DNA of 64,000 bases from Starkeya sp. ORNL1 (GTDB lineage: Bacteria; Pseudomonadota; Alphaproteobacteria; Rhizobiales; Xanthobacteraceae). The notes below the pieces were generated by a model. It was not told the origin of the DNA and ran no database searches. It saw only the letters and a list, made by a program, of their open reading frames with translations. The translations under genes and the position numbers were made by a program. The stretch spans positions 496,001 to 560,000 of the forward strand of contig NZ_CP048834.1 in the NCBI RefSeq assembly GCF_012971745.1, read 5' to 3'. Within the stretch, counting starts at the first letter, position 1, and each line of letters begins with the position of its first letter. Shown here in pieces: positions 15,948-24,082 of this stretch.

Positions 15948-16352
15948 CTATTGCATAGCGGAGGGGTTCATCCACAGGAACTCCCAGACGTTACCGTCGG
16001 GGTCTTCGATGTGGCGGTTGAACATGAAACCGAGATCCTGCGCTGGATTGGGATCAGCTCGGCCGCCTGCCGCCACGCCCTTCTCGATTTTGGCATTGAC
16101 CTCGTCTTTGCTGTCGGCGGTGAGCGCGATCAACATCTGGCTGTCACGCCTGGGCTCGCCGATCTGCCGCGTCGTGAACTGGCCATAATGCTCGTGCGTC
16201 AGCAACATGACCCCAATCGAGTCGGAAAACATGATCGAGCTGGCTTGGTCGTTCGAGAAATGCGGGTTCAGCGTGCCCCCGATCGCGAGATAAAACTTGG
16301 TCGCTGCCTGCAGATCGCGCACCGGCAGATTCACGAAGATCATCCTGGTCAT
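15948..16352 (-). CDS. VOC superfamily protein (glyoxalase/bleomycin-resistance fold)
   Basis: 134 residues with the paired beta-alpha-beta-beta-beta modules of the VOC fold: MTRMIFVNLPVRDLQAATKFY at the start, a central IMFSDSIGVMLLTHEHY, and the C-terminal metal-site segment HIEDPDGNVWEFLWM. Members include dioxygenases, isomerases and drug-binding proteins; the extended form and DPDGN-x-WE ending are typical of uncharacterised VOC proteins. ATG 16352 is chosen because the domain starts there. It is divergent from a TetR regulator with paired inverted repeats between, so it is likely a target of that regulator. Confidence 0.82.
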   Translation of the reverse strand: MTRMIFVNLPVRDLQAATKFYLAIGGTLNPHFSNDQASSIMFSDSIGVMLLTHEHYGQFTTRQIGEPRRDSQMLIALTADSKDEVNAKIEKGVAAGGRADPNPAQDLGFMFNRHIEDPDGNVWEFLWMNPSAMQ

Positions 16353-16379
16353 CGGTCTAAAACCTTGCCTTCGTTGGCG

Positions 16380-16441
16380 GGTACTAGTCGGTCCAGTACC
16401 GTACTTCGTAGCTATCATGGAGGAACGGAACCGTCTAGTAC
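16380..16441. promoter_or_regulatory. Candidate TetR operator pair in a divergent promoter region
   Basis: GGTACT...AGTACC (16380-16400) forms a dyad. The 11-mer GTACTAGTCGG at 16381-16391 recurs inverted as CCGTCTAGTAC at 16431-16441 (10 of 11). Both lie between the divergent VOC and TetR genes, a usual position for TetR-family operators. Confidence 0.45.
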
Positions 16442-16459
16442 TGAGCCAAAGGGGGCGAC

Positions 16460-17092
16460 ATGAAAATCGATGGTGAGACCAGATCAGCCCGCAAGGATCG
16501 TGAAATCATCCAGGCGGCCACGGCGGCGTTCGTCAGCAAGGGTTATGATGGAACCAGCATGGAGGAAATCGCCACCAAGGCGGGCGTCTCCAAGCAGACC
16601 ATCTACAAACATTTCACGGATAAGGAGACGCTCTTCGGCGAAGTCGTTCAATCAACCGCTACCCAAGCCAACGATGTTATCGCGTCCGTGACAACACTGC
16701 TTTCCGAGGCGAAATTTATGAAGGGTGGTCTGCAGCAGCTCGCCCGGCGTTTGATAACGATGCTCATGGATGAAGAGTTATTGAAGCTGCGGCGCTTGAT
16801 TATCGCCAATGCGGATCGAATGCCGCAGCTTGGCCGCAGTTGGTACGAAAAAGGCTTCGAGCGCATGCTTGCCTCAATGGCGTCCTGCTTTCAAAAGCTC
16901 ACGAGTCGAGGCCTCCTGCGAACCAGTGACCCCCATTTGGCAGCCAGTCATTTTTTCGGAATGCTTCTTTGGATCCCGATGAATGAAGCCATGTTCACTG
17001 GAAGCAACCCGCGCTCGAAGGCGGAACTTGAACGGCACGCGGATGCCTCGGTTGAGGCGTTTCTTGTCGCTTATGGGATGCAGTCGAAATAG
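16460..17092 (+). CDS. TetR/AcrR family transcriptional regulator
   Basis: 210 residues. The N-terminal helix-turn-helix at about residues 12-58 matches the family closely (IIQAATAAFVSKGYDGTSM, IATKAGVSKQTIYKHFTDKETLF). The C-terminal all-helical part resembles the AefR-like dimerisation domain. It probably represses the divergent VOC gene and itself through the inverted repeats between them. The ligand is unknown. GGGGGC precedes the ATG by about 5 nt. Confidence 0.9.
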   Translation: MKIDGETRSARKDREIIQAATAAFVSKGYDGTSMEEIATKAGVSKQTIYKHFTDKETLFGEVVQSTATQANDVIASVTTLLSEAKFMKGGLQQLARRLITMLMDEELLKLRRLIIANADRMPQLGRSWYEKGFERMLASMASCFQKLTSRGLLRTSDPHLAASHFFGMLLWIPMNEAMFTGSNPRSKAELERHADASVEAFLVAYGMQSK

Positions 17093-17182
17093 TCGCGTTC
17101 CTCTCTCCCGACGTTTGGGGGTCTCGAACACATCGCGCTGGCTCAGCCGCCGGAACAGTTTCCACACGACCCGGTTGCACGT

Positions 17183-18214
17183 TCAGCGGTCAGTGGGAAC
17201 CCCGTAATAGCTTCGGTACCAGTCGACGAAGCGCGTTGCACCCTCCTCGATGGAGGTGCGCGGCGCGAAGTCGACGGCTTCGGCGAGGTCCTTGACGTCG
17301 GCGAAGGTGGCGCGGACGTCGCCGGGCTGCATCGGCTTGAAGACGAGTTCGGCCTTGTGGTTGGTGGCGTGTTCCAGCACTTCGATGAGCCGCATCAGCT
17401 CGACCGGCTCGCTATTGCCGATATTGTAGATGCGGTAGGGCGCCAGCGAGGTGCCGGGATCGGGATGGGCGCCGTCCCATGACGGGTTTGGCGCCGCCGG
17501 CTGGTCGATCAGCCGCACGACTGCCTCGACGATGTCGTCGATATAGGTGAAGTCGCGGCGCATCTGGCCGTTGTTGAACACCTCGATCGGCCGGCCCTTC
17601 ATCAGCGCATCGGTGAAGATGAACATCGCCATGTCGGGGCGGCCCCACGGGCCGTAGACGGTGAAGAAGCGCAGTCCCGTGGTCGGCAGCCGGTAGAGAT
17701 GGCTGTAGGTGTGAGCCATCAATTCGTTGGCCTTCTTGGTCGCGGCGTAGAGGCTGACCGGATGGTCCACATTGTGATGGACCGAGAAGGGCAGGGCGGT
17801 GTTGGCACCATAGACCGAGCTCGACGAGGCATAGAGCAGATGCTCGGTGCCATTGTGCCGGCAGCCTTCCAATATATTGAGGAATCCCACCAGATTGGAT
17901 TCCGCATAGGCATGCGGGTTGGTGAGCGAATAGCGCACGCCGGCCTGCGCCGCCATGTGCACGACGCGGCGCGGCTTGAGCGTGGCGAACAGGCTCGCGG
18001 TCTCCTCGCTGTGAGCGAGGTCGAGGCGGCGGAAGTCGAAGCCGGGAAGCCTGGCCAATTCGGCGAGGCGCGCTTCCTTTAGGGTCGGGTCGTAATAGTC
18101 GTTGATGCTGTCGACGCCGACGACGGGAACGCCTTGCTCCAGCAAGCGGCGGGCAATGTGAAAGCCGATGAAGCCCGCTGCGCCGGTGACGAGAATGGGG
18201 GCGGGGAGGGGCAT
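17183..18214 (-). CDS. NAD-dependent epimerase, UDP-glucuronate 4-epimerase type
   Basis: 343-residue extended short-chain dehydrogenase. Seen are the NAD site ILVTGAAGFIGFHIARRLLEQG at the start, DSINDYYDPTLKEARL near residue 36 (characteristic of UDP-glucuronate 4-epimerases), HMAAQAGVRYS near residue 85, SSSSVYG near residue 130, the catalytic Y-x3-K in YAATKKANE near residue 155, and RFFTVYGPWGRPDMA near residue 182. It would supply UDP-galacturonate for surface polysaccharide. It stands alone on the minus strand between two regulators. AGGA precedes the ATG. Confidence 0.88.
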   Translation of the reverse strand: MPLPAPILVTGAAGFIGFHIARRLLEQGVPVVGVDSINDYYDPTLKEARLAELARLPGFDFRRLDLAHSEETASLFATLKPRRVVHMAAQAGVRYSLTNPHAYAESNLVGFLNILEGCRHNGTEHLLYASSSSVYGANTALPFSVHHNVDHPVSLYAATKKANELMAHTYSHLYRLPTTGLRFFTVYGPWGRPDMAMFIFTDALMKGRPIEVFNNGQMRRDFTYIDDIVEAVVRLIDQPAAPNPSWDGAHPDPGTSLAPYRIYNIGNSEPVELMRLIEVLEHATNHKAELVFKPMQPGDVRATFADVKDLAEAVDFAPRTSIEEGATRFVDWYRSYYGVPTDR

Positions 18215-18443
18215 CGGGAATCCTCAAATCGATTGTGACAGAGCTCCAAACAGCTTTACGCCGAAGTGGGACTGTTCGCCAGATGCAGATGGTCGCTGGG
18301 TAAGAGACGAATCCAGCGCCTTCCAAGGCTTTCACAGCAGCCAATAGTCTTTCCGACGACGATCGGCTTCACTGGCTGGGTCATGATTTTGGAACTAAAT
18401 GGATGTCGAAAGGTTTTATTTTCATCCTTTCAACAGACCTTGA

Positions 18444-19214
18444 ATGGACATGACAGACTCAGCCGGTTTTGCCCTTCATCGCCCCCATCTCACTCATAAT
18501 CTCACCGCGGGCGATGAGAAGTTGCGGCGTCTGATGAGCGCGAACGTGCGCACCGTTTCTGCCGGAAGCACACTCATCGAGACCGACAGCCCCCATGACT
18601 ATGTCTATCGACTGCGCAAGGGCTGGGTGGCGCGGGTTCGCACCCTCGAAGACGGTCGCGCGCAGTTCATCCTGATCTTCCTGCCGGGCGATCTCTTCGC
18701 GGTGAAGAGCATGTTCGTGACGCATCATCCGGATGCGGTCCACGTGCTCTCCGACGCAGTCGTGGAGCAGATCGACTATCGCCGGCTGAAGGAAGCCTAT
18801 GACCAGGATGCCGACATCTCGCTTCGCTGCACCTGGCAGATCGTCGAGGAGGAGCGCCGCCTGCACAATTGGGTGGTGGGCCTCGGCCGCGGCAGCGCCG
18901 AGGAGCGGCTGTCTGTGTTGTTCCTCGATTTCCGGGCGCGGCTCGTCCTCTCCAAGACCCTGCCCGAGGGAACATTGAGCTTCGAGGTGCCGATGACCCA
19001 GGAACAGATCGCCGACCATGTCGGCCTGTCGACCGTCCATGTGAACCGCGTGCTGCGTAATCTGCGCGAACTAGGAGTCGCCACGCTGCGTGGCCGCACG
19101 GTTACCATCCAGAACGAGAAGGCGCTGCGGCGGCTCGCTTATCCGCTGCTGGACAGCTTCGAGCGGCGCAGCGCGCAGTTCGGAAAATCGCGTGAGGAAG
19201 CCGAGGGTAGCTAG
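18444..19214 (+). CDS. Crp/Fnr family transcriptional regulator
   Basis: 256 residues with an N-terminal cyclic-nucleotide-binding-like beta roll (about 25-140; LIETDSPHDYVYRLRKGWV, FLPGDLFAVKSMF) and a C-terminal winged helix (about 165-235; PMTQEQIADHVGLSTVHVNRVLRNLRELG). No FNR-type N-terminal cysteine cluster is present, so oxygen sensing by an iron-sulfur cluster is unlikely. Such orphan Crp-like regulators are abundant in the order. The next gene starts with GTG immediately at its stop codon, so the two are translated together. Confidence 0.88.
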   Translation: MDMTDSAGFALHRPHLTHNLTAGDEKLRRLMSANVRTVSAGSTLIETDSPHDYVYRLRKGWVARVRTLEDGRAQFILIFLPGDLFAVKSMFVTHHPDAVHVLSDAVVEQIDYRRLKEAYDQDADISLRCTWQIVEEERRLHNWVVGLGRGSAEERLSVLFLDFRARLVLSKTLPEGTLSFEVPMTQEQIADHVGLSTVHVNRVLRNLRELGVATLRGRTVTIQNEKALRRLAYPLLDSFERRSAQFGKSREEAEGS

Positions 19215-19505
19215 GTGGCAGACCAGCAGAATATCTATCAGAGCCGGCGCGTGCCGGAGCAACTGACCACCCACGCCACGGCCCAGGCCGCGCTGATGCT
19301 GGTGGAAAGCCTGGCGCTCGCACTGGTCGAGAGCGGCGTCCTGACCAGCGACAAGGTGGTGGACGCGTTCGAGAATGTCGTCGAGACCAAGCGGCGCATG
19401 GGCGAAGAGAGCGAAGACGCCATGGTCGCCGCCAAGGCGGGTGGCCTGATCAGCAACATCGTCAATAGCCTGCGGCTCGCCCATAGCGACAAGTCCACGG
19501 ACTAA
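19215..19505 (+). CDS. Small helical protein coupled to the Crp-like regulator
   Basis: 96 residues, GTG start directly abutting the TAG of the Crp-like gene. Predicted all-helical, with an amphipathic centre (ALMLVESLALALVESGVL, then DKVVDAFENVVE). It resembles the convergent 101-residue protein at 19585-19890 in pattern (a long Leu-rich helix, then G-(V/L)-L and a second acidic helix), suggesting one family. No signal peptide. The coupling suggests it works with or is controlled together with the regulator; function unknown. Confidence 0.7.
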   Translation: MADQQNIYQSRRVPEQLTTHATAQAALMLVESLALALVESGVLTSDKVVDAFENVVETKRRMGEESEDAMVAAKAGGLISNIVNSLRLAHSDKSTD

Positions 19506-19513
19506 GAGCCGAA

Positions 19514-19535
19514 GGCGCGGGTGCTTTCCCGCGCC
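19514..19535. terminator. Hairpin between convergent small genes
   Basis: 8-bp GC stem (GGCGCGGG with CCCGCGCC) and a 6-nt loop just after the stop of the plus-strand gene. There is no T-run, so this is only a possible bidirectional terminator. Confidence 0.4.
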
Positions 19536-19584
19536 CCTGATAGCGGCATGCGGCCCTCGTCAGTGGCGCCGCGCCAAGCCGAGT

Positions 19585-19890
19585 TCACTCGCCCGCAGGC
19601 GCGCGGGCGTTCTGCTTCGTTGACCCCACCCGCGAGGCGATCCCGCAGAAGTCGAGCCCGTCCGGCCCGGATTCCAGCGCCCGCTTCAGGAAGCGGATGG
19701 GAAAATGGATGGCGTCGATATTGGCGGTGCGCAGGTCCGAGGTGTCACCGCGCGCCTTCGCCGCGGTCTCCGCAGCGCGCAAGGCATCGTGGATCTCGGC
19801 GTCGCTGAGGAGGCCCTTCTGTTTCATCGTCATGCACAGCGCGGAGAGGGCGAGCAGCAGGCCCTCGAGCTGAAGATTGGCGGTGTTCAT
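19585..19890 (-). CDS. Small helical protein related to its convergent neighbour
   Basis: 101 residues. A strong ribosome-binding site (AAGGAGGG, 5 nt) fixes the ATG at 19890. The N-terminal half (LEGLLLALSALCMTMKQKGLL, then DAEIHDALRAAE) has the same layout as the 96-residue protein at 19215-19505: a leucine-rich helix, a G-L-L turn, and an acidic helix with D-A. The C-terminal half is less patterned. No known domain. It may be the counterpart of the small gene coupled to the Crp-like regulator. Confidence 0.65.
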   Translation of the reverse strand: MNTANLQLEGLLLALSALCMTMKQKGLLSDAEIHDALRAAETAAKARGDTSDLRTANIDAIHFPIRFLKRALESGPDGLDFCGIASRVGSTKQNARAPAGE

Positions 19891-20100
19891 GTTCCCTCCT
19901 TCTGCGCACCCGCCGGCGACCATTCGCCGGCCAGCCACCACGGCAAAGGGGCGGTTGGTTCCGCCCACTCCGGCTTGTCGCAGCCAAGGCCGATCACGCT
20001 TTCGGCCAGCGGCTCCACGCGCCGCGGGCTGCGATCTTAGAATCATTACACCCACGCACCGATCTTGCCGATGATTTCAGCGCGGTTCGACCGGCCGCGA

Positions 20101-20334
20101 TCAGATATTCGACCGTGTCGGCTCCGGTGAACCGCCATCCGGCGGGAGTTCCACAGGCGTTTCGCCAGGCTGGTCTTCGGGCTGGTCGATGCCGGGGACG
20201 ATATCCGGCGACTGGCCGGGTGGAGTTGCCGGGTCCTCGATGGGCGAGGGCGTGCGGTCGGGGTTCTCCGCCGGCGGCGGGATGTCCGGCCGGTTCGGCT
20301 CGGGGGTCTTGGGCGGACTGGTGGGGCTTGTCAT
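20101..20334 (-). CDS. Proline-rich small protein, probably disordered
   Basis: 77 residues, about one third proline and rich in Asp, Glu, Ser and Thr, beginning MTSPTSPPKTPEPNRPDIPP. No signal peptide, membrane segment or domain. Similar short proline-rich proteins are common hypothetical genes in this order. The composition is biased, so the call rests on a good start context (TAGAGGAAGCCGCC before the ATG) and on the minus strand being otherwise unused here. Confidence 0.55.
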   Translation of the reverse strand: MTSPTSPPKTPEPNRPDIPPPAENPDRTPSPIEDPATPPGQSPDIVPGIDQPEDQPGETPVELPPDGGSPEPTRSNI

Positions 20335-20441
20335 GGCGGCTTCCTCTATGATGGTGGAAGCCTAACCATGTAGAGGGACACGACGTTCCCGCCGGTGGCG
20401 GCTCGGCGCGGCGGCGAGGCGCCGCACACGACCGCATGGCG

Positions 20442-21341
20442 TCATCTCATGAGCGCTTCGTTCGAGAGCCAGTCCGCGAACGCGGCAGCCAGCAAGGCAT
20501 GGGGGCCGCCGGAATCATAACCGAGCCGATAGTCGGGGCCGGCGATGCGCAGATCGGGAAACGGTTCGACCAATTCGCCGCGCGCCAGCAGGTCGGCGAC
20601 CACTTCGATCGGCGCGGCCAATAGTCCCTGGCCGGCGAGCGCCGCCTCCAGCGCGATGTAGAAATGGCCGAATCGCGTCGCCCGGCCGGCCTGGTCGGGC
20701 GGTAGCCCGGCTGCAATGAGCCACCTTGAGAGTTCTCCCGGGCGGGTCACGGCTTCGAGCAACTGGCTCCCAGTCAGGCGCGAGGGGCCCTCCCTGGCGT
20801 GGTCGCCGAGGACGTCGCCAACGATGTCGGCTCTCGCCACCAGTGTGATCTCCTCGCGGAACAGCGACACCACGCGCAGATCGGAAGGCAGCGCATCGCC
20901 GCGGCGGATGACCACGTCGAAGGGGATGTCGGCCCAATTCTCGGTGGTGTGCGTCGGCCGCACCAGCACGTCGACGTCACCGATCTGGGCCTGGAACATC
21001 GGCAGGCGAGGGATGAGCCAGCGCATCGCGAAGGTCGCCGGCGCGATGACCCGCAGCACTTCCGGCGCAGCCTGTGGCGCCATCGTCTCGATAGCCGAGG
21101 CCATCAGGTCGAACGCCGCGCCGGTCGCTGTCGCGAGTTGGGCAGCGGCTGCCGTCGGCAGCATTTGCCGCCGATTGCTCGCGAACAGCGGCACGCCGAG
21201 CCAGGCTTCGAGCACCGAGAGCTGCTTGCTCACCGCGCTGTGCGTCACCCCGAGCTCGTCCGCCGCGCCGGTCACGCTGCCGATGCGGGCCACTGCTTCG
21301 AACGCCACCATTGCCTTGAGGGGCGGAAGATTGCGCCGCAT
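20442..21341 (-). CDS. LysR family regulator divergent from the phnA operon
   Basis: 299 residues. The N-terminal winged helix is of the GcvA-like LysR group (LPPLKAMVAFEAVARIGSVTG, HSAVSKQLSVLE), followed by the two-lobe LysR effector domain (about 90-295). It is divergent from the phosphonoacetate hydrolase gene with about 150 bp between, the standard arrangement for a LysR activator of a catabolic operon; phosphonoacetate operons elsewhere also carry a LysR gene (phnR). The effector is probably the phosphonate or an intermediate (inference). A 20-bp dyad lies in the shared promoter region. Confidence 0.9.
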   Translation of the reverse strand: MRRNLPPLKAMVAFEAVARIGSVTGAADELGVTHSAVSKQLSVLEAWLGVPLFASNRRQMLPTAAAAQLATATGAAFDLMASAIETMAPQAAPEVLRVIAPATFAMRWLIPRLPMFQAQIGDVDVLVRPTHTTENWADIPFDVVIRRGDALPSDLRVVSLFREEITLVARADIVGDVLGDHAREGPSRLTGSQLLEAVTRPGELSRWLIAAGLPPDQAGRATRFGHFYIALEAALAGQGLLAAPIEVVADLLARGELVEPFPDLRIAGPDYRLGYDSGGPHALLAAAFADWLSNEALMR

Positions 21342-21447
21342 TCATCTGTTCCGAAATCTCACACGATGACGGAACTAATATCGCTTTACTCCAAGCCTCA
21401 CCACTCAATAATAGATCATACATAACAACGGCTAAAGACAACTGAAA

Positions 21448-21467
21448 AACGCACAAGCTTATGCGTT
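21448..21467. promoter_or_regulatory. Candidate LysR operator upstream of phnA
   Basis: AACGCA-CAAGCTTA-TGCGTT is a dyad with perfect 6-bp arms and 18 of 20 symmetric positions, 32 bp before the chosen phnA start and about 107 bp from the lysR start. Position and symmetry suit a LysR-type binding site. The surrounding 150 bp are more AT-rich than the flanking genes. Confidence 0.45.
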
Positions 21468-21499
21468 GAGTGCGACAGTTTTATTACGGATTGGTGTTG

Positions 21500-22780
21500 A
21501 TGGATATGTCAAGGCAGGACGCCGATGCGTCTCGCGAATACGTTGTCGTGAATGCGCGGCGCTATCGCAAGCCGGTGCAGCCGGTGGTGGTCATCTGCTT
21601 CGACGGATGTGACCCGGCCTATATCGAGGCGGCGCAGGCGGCAGGCGTCATCCCGACCCTGACGCAGATGCGGGGCGACGGGTTCGAAGCGCTGGCGCTG
21701 GCGGCGATGCCGACCTTCACCAATCCCAACAATGTCTCCATCGTCTGCGGCGCGCCGCCGACGGTCCATGGCGTCGCCGGCAATTTCTATCTCGACCGCG
21801 AGACCGGCGAGACCGTGATGATGCTGGACGCGGCGCTGATGCGGGCACCGACCATCCTCGCCGGCCTTGCCAGCGCCGGCAGCCGGGTCGCCGTGGTGAC
21901 CGCGAAGGACAAGCTGCGCAAGGCGCTCGCCCATGGGCTTACGCTCACGCCCGGTCTCGGCGCCATCGCCTTCTCGGCGGAGTATGCCGACGCCTCCACG
22001 GAGGAAGAGCACGGCATCGCCAATGCGGCGGCCTTCGTCGGCGTTCCGAAGCCGGCTCAGTATTCGGCAGAGCTGTCGCTCTTCGTGCTCGATGCCGGCA
22101 TCCGGCTCATCGAGGCCGGGCGCGCCGACGTGCTCTATCTCTCGCTGTCCGACTATGTGCAGCACAAGCACGCGCCCGAGACCGAGGAAGCGCTGGCCTT
22201 CATGGCTGCCGTCGACCAGCGGCTCGGCCGGCTGATCGAACTCGGCGCCATCGTCGGAGTCACCGCCGATCACGGCATGACCGACATGGCCGGGCCGGAC
22301 GGAGCACCCAGCGTGGTCTATCTCGGCGACGTGCTGGATGCGGAATTCGGGGAGGGCGCTACCCGCGTCATCTGCCCGATCACCGATCCTTTCGTGCGCC
22401 ATCATGGCGCGCTCGGCGGCTTCGTCCGCATCCACATTCTCAGGGACGGCATTGACCCCGCCACGGTGCTCGAACGGATTCGGGCAAAACCGGGTGTGGC
22501 GCTGGCCTTGCCCGGTGATGAGGCGGCCGCCCGCTTCGAAATGCCTGGGGATCGCGAGGCCGACATCGTCGCCGTCGGCGCGGCCGGCGTCGCGCTCGGC
22601 GCCCGTGCCGTCGACCACGACCTCAGCCAGCTCGCAGGCGAGCGGCTGCGCTCGCACGGCAGTCTTTCCGAGCAGAGCGTGCCTTTCATCCTCTCGCACC
22701 CGCTGCGCGGCACCGAGCCGGTGCCGGAAGCGCTGCGCAACTTCGACATTTTCGACTTTGCCTTGAACCGGGTGGGGTAG
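21500..22780 (+). CDS. phnA: Phosphonoacetate hydrolase
   Basis: 426-residue zinc enzyme of the alkaline phosphatase superfamily, cleaving the C-P bond of phosphonoacetate to acetate and phosphate. Characteristic parts are the metal Asp in VVICFDGCDPAYIEAA near residue 33, the nucleophile Thr in MPTFTNPNNVSIV near residue 72, the metal pair in SLSDYVQHKHAPE near residue 220, TADHGMTDM near residue 255, and a late His in RSHGSLSEQS near residue 390. Length matches known PhnA (about 420). ATG 21500 is chosen over GTG 21470; the ribosome-binding site is weak. It leads a six-gene operon. Confidence 0.92.
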   Translation: MDMSRQDADASREYVVVNARRYRKPVQPVVVICFDGCDPAYIEAAQAAGVIPTLTQMRGDGFEALALAAMPTFTNPNNVSIVCGAPPTVHGVAGNFYLDRETGETVMMLDAALMRAPTILAGLASAGSRVAVVTAKDKLRKALAHGLTLTPGLGAIAFSAEYADASTEEEHGIANAAAFVGVPKPAQYSAELSLFVLDAGIRLIEAGRADVLYLSLSDYVQHKHAPETEEALAFMAAVDQRLGRLIELGAIVGVTADHGMTDMAGPDGAPSVVYLGDVLDAEFGEGATRVICPITDPFVRHHGALGGFVRIHILRDGIDPATVLERIRAKPGVALALPGDEAAARFEMPGDREADIVAVGAAGVALGARAVDHDLSQLAGERLRSHGSLSEQSVPFILSHPLRGTEPVPEALRNFDIFDFALNRVG

Positions 22781-22783
22781 GGG

Positions 22784-24082
22784 ATGCGCCGCGCCGTCAT
22801 CGTCATGCTCGATGGGCTTCGCCGCGATTTCGTCGATGAACGGCGGACACCCCATCTCGCCGCGCTCGCTGAGCGCGCCGAGCGCTTCTCCGCCTATCGC
22901 TCGGCCTTCCCGTCTGCCACCCGTGTGGTGTCCTCGACACTGGCGACCGGCTGCTATCCGGCTCGCCATGAGCTCCAGGGCAACACCATGGTGCTGATGG
23001 AGGAGGGGCGCCTGGTCCGTCACGATGCCGGCCTGCCCGACTTTCTGCAATGGAAGCGCCAGGTGACGGGGCGATCGCTCGCCATGCCGACCATGGCCGA
23101 GCGCGTGGCCAACCATGGCGGCGCGATCATCTTCAACAATGTCTCGCCCGGCGCTGCCTATGCGCACGATCCCGACGGCCACGGGCAGGTCCATCACCGC
23201 GCCGGCTCCTATGGTCCGGGGCGCACGCCGCTGGCCCGCCAGCTCGACATCGCGCTGGACGTCGCCGGCGACCGCGCCATGACGGAGCGCTTCATCACCG
23301 AGGCGCTTGGCGAGGCGGCTCCTGCTCTCGCGGTGATCTGGTTCGGTGAGCCGGACCATATCCAGCACGAGCGGCCGCTCGGCTCGCCGGAAAATCTCGC
23401 CGTGCTGCGCGAGGCCGACCGCAATCTCGGCATAATCATCGCGGCGGTAGAACGCCTGCGCGAGGGCGGCGACGAGGTGCTGCTCATTGCCGGCTCCGAC
23501 CACGGCCACGAGACGGTGACCGGCATCGTCGACATCGAGGACGAACTGGTCACCGCAGGCCTGAAAGCTTCGATGCGGTCCGAGGACGTGGTGATTGCCG
23601 CCAACGGCACCTCGGCGCTGGTCTATGTTCATCCCGACCATGCGGCCCGGCTCGACGCGCTCGACGATTTCCTCCATTCGCGCCCTTGGGCCGGTGTCGT
23701 GATCTGTCCTGAGGACCTGGGAACGGTCGGCCAGGCGTCGCACCACGGCCTCGCCTTCGCCATCTCCCTGAAGGGCGACGACGCCCCCAACGAATTCGGC
23801 GTGCCCGGCTCCTGCCTCGCGGTGAAGCCGCAGGGCGGCAAGGTCGACCGGCTCGGCTTCGGCCAGCATGGCGGGCTCAATGCCTATGAGCAGTCACCGG
23901 TCCTCGTCATTGACGGTCCCGGCTTCACGGCCGGCGCCTCGCGCAGCGCGCCTGCGGCCGTCGTCGATATCGCCCCGACCGTGCTTTCCCACCTCGGCCT
24001 GCCGGCCGAGGGCATGGACGGCACGCCGCTGCAAGCTTTCCCGCAACCGTCCCGCTCTCCTGTCCCGGAGGATCGTTCATGA
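22784..24082 (+). CDS. Alkaline phosphatase superfamily hydrolase (phosphodiesterase type)
   Basis: 432 residues with the metal and nucleophile motifs of the type I phosphodiesterase/nucleotide pyrophosphatase group: VIVMLDGLRRDF at the start, PSATRVVSSTLATG near residue 43 (Thr as likely nucleophile), WFGEPDHIQHE near residue 187, AGSDHGHETV near residue 240, and GFGQHGGLNAYE near residue 360. It starts 3 bp after phnA. It is a distant relative of PhnA but clearly another enzyme; a phosphonate ester or phosphodiester that is hydrolysed before or beside PhnA is the simplest idea (inference). The substrate cannot be read from sequence. Confidence 0.85.
   Translation: MRRAVIVMLDGLRRDFVDERRTPHLAALAERAERFSAYRSAFPSATRVVSSTLATGCYPARHELQGNTMVLMEEGRLVRHDAGLPDFLQWKRQVTGRSLAMPTMAERVANHGGAIIFNNVSPGAAYAHDPDGHGQVHHRAGSYGPGRTPLARQLDIALDVAGDRAMTERFITEALGEAAPALAVIWFGEPDHIQHERPLGSPENLAVLREADRNLGIIIAAVERLREGGDEVLLIAGSDHGHETVTGIVDIEDELVTAGLKASMRSEDVVIAANGTSALVYVHPDHAARLDALDDFLHSRPWAGVVICPEDLGTVGQASHHGLAFAISLKGDDAPNEFGVPGSCLAVKPQGGKVDRLGFGQHGGLNAYEQSPVLVIDGPGFTAGASRSAPAAVVDIAPTVLSHLGLPAEGMDGTPLQAFPQPSRSPVPEDRS

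Noticed and set aside
21509..23869. Minus-strand frame of 786 codons opposite phnA and the next hydrolase gene
   Set aside because: Antisense shadow; the plus-strand products carry complete active-site motifs, and this one has none.
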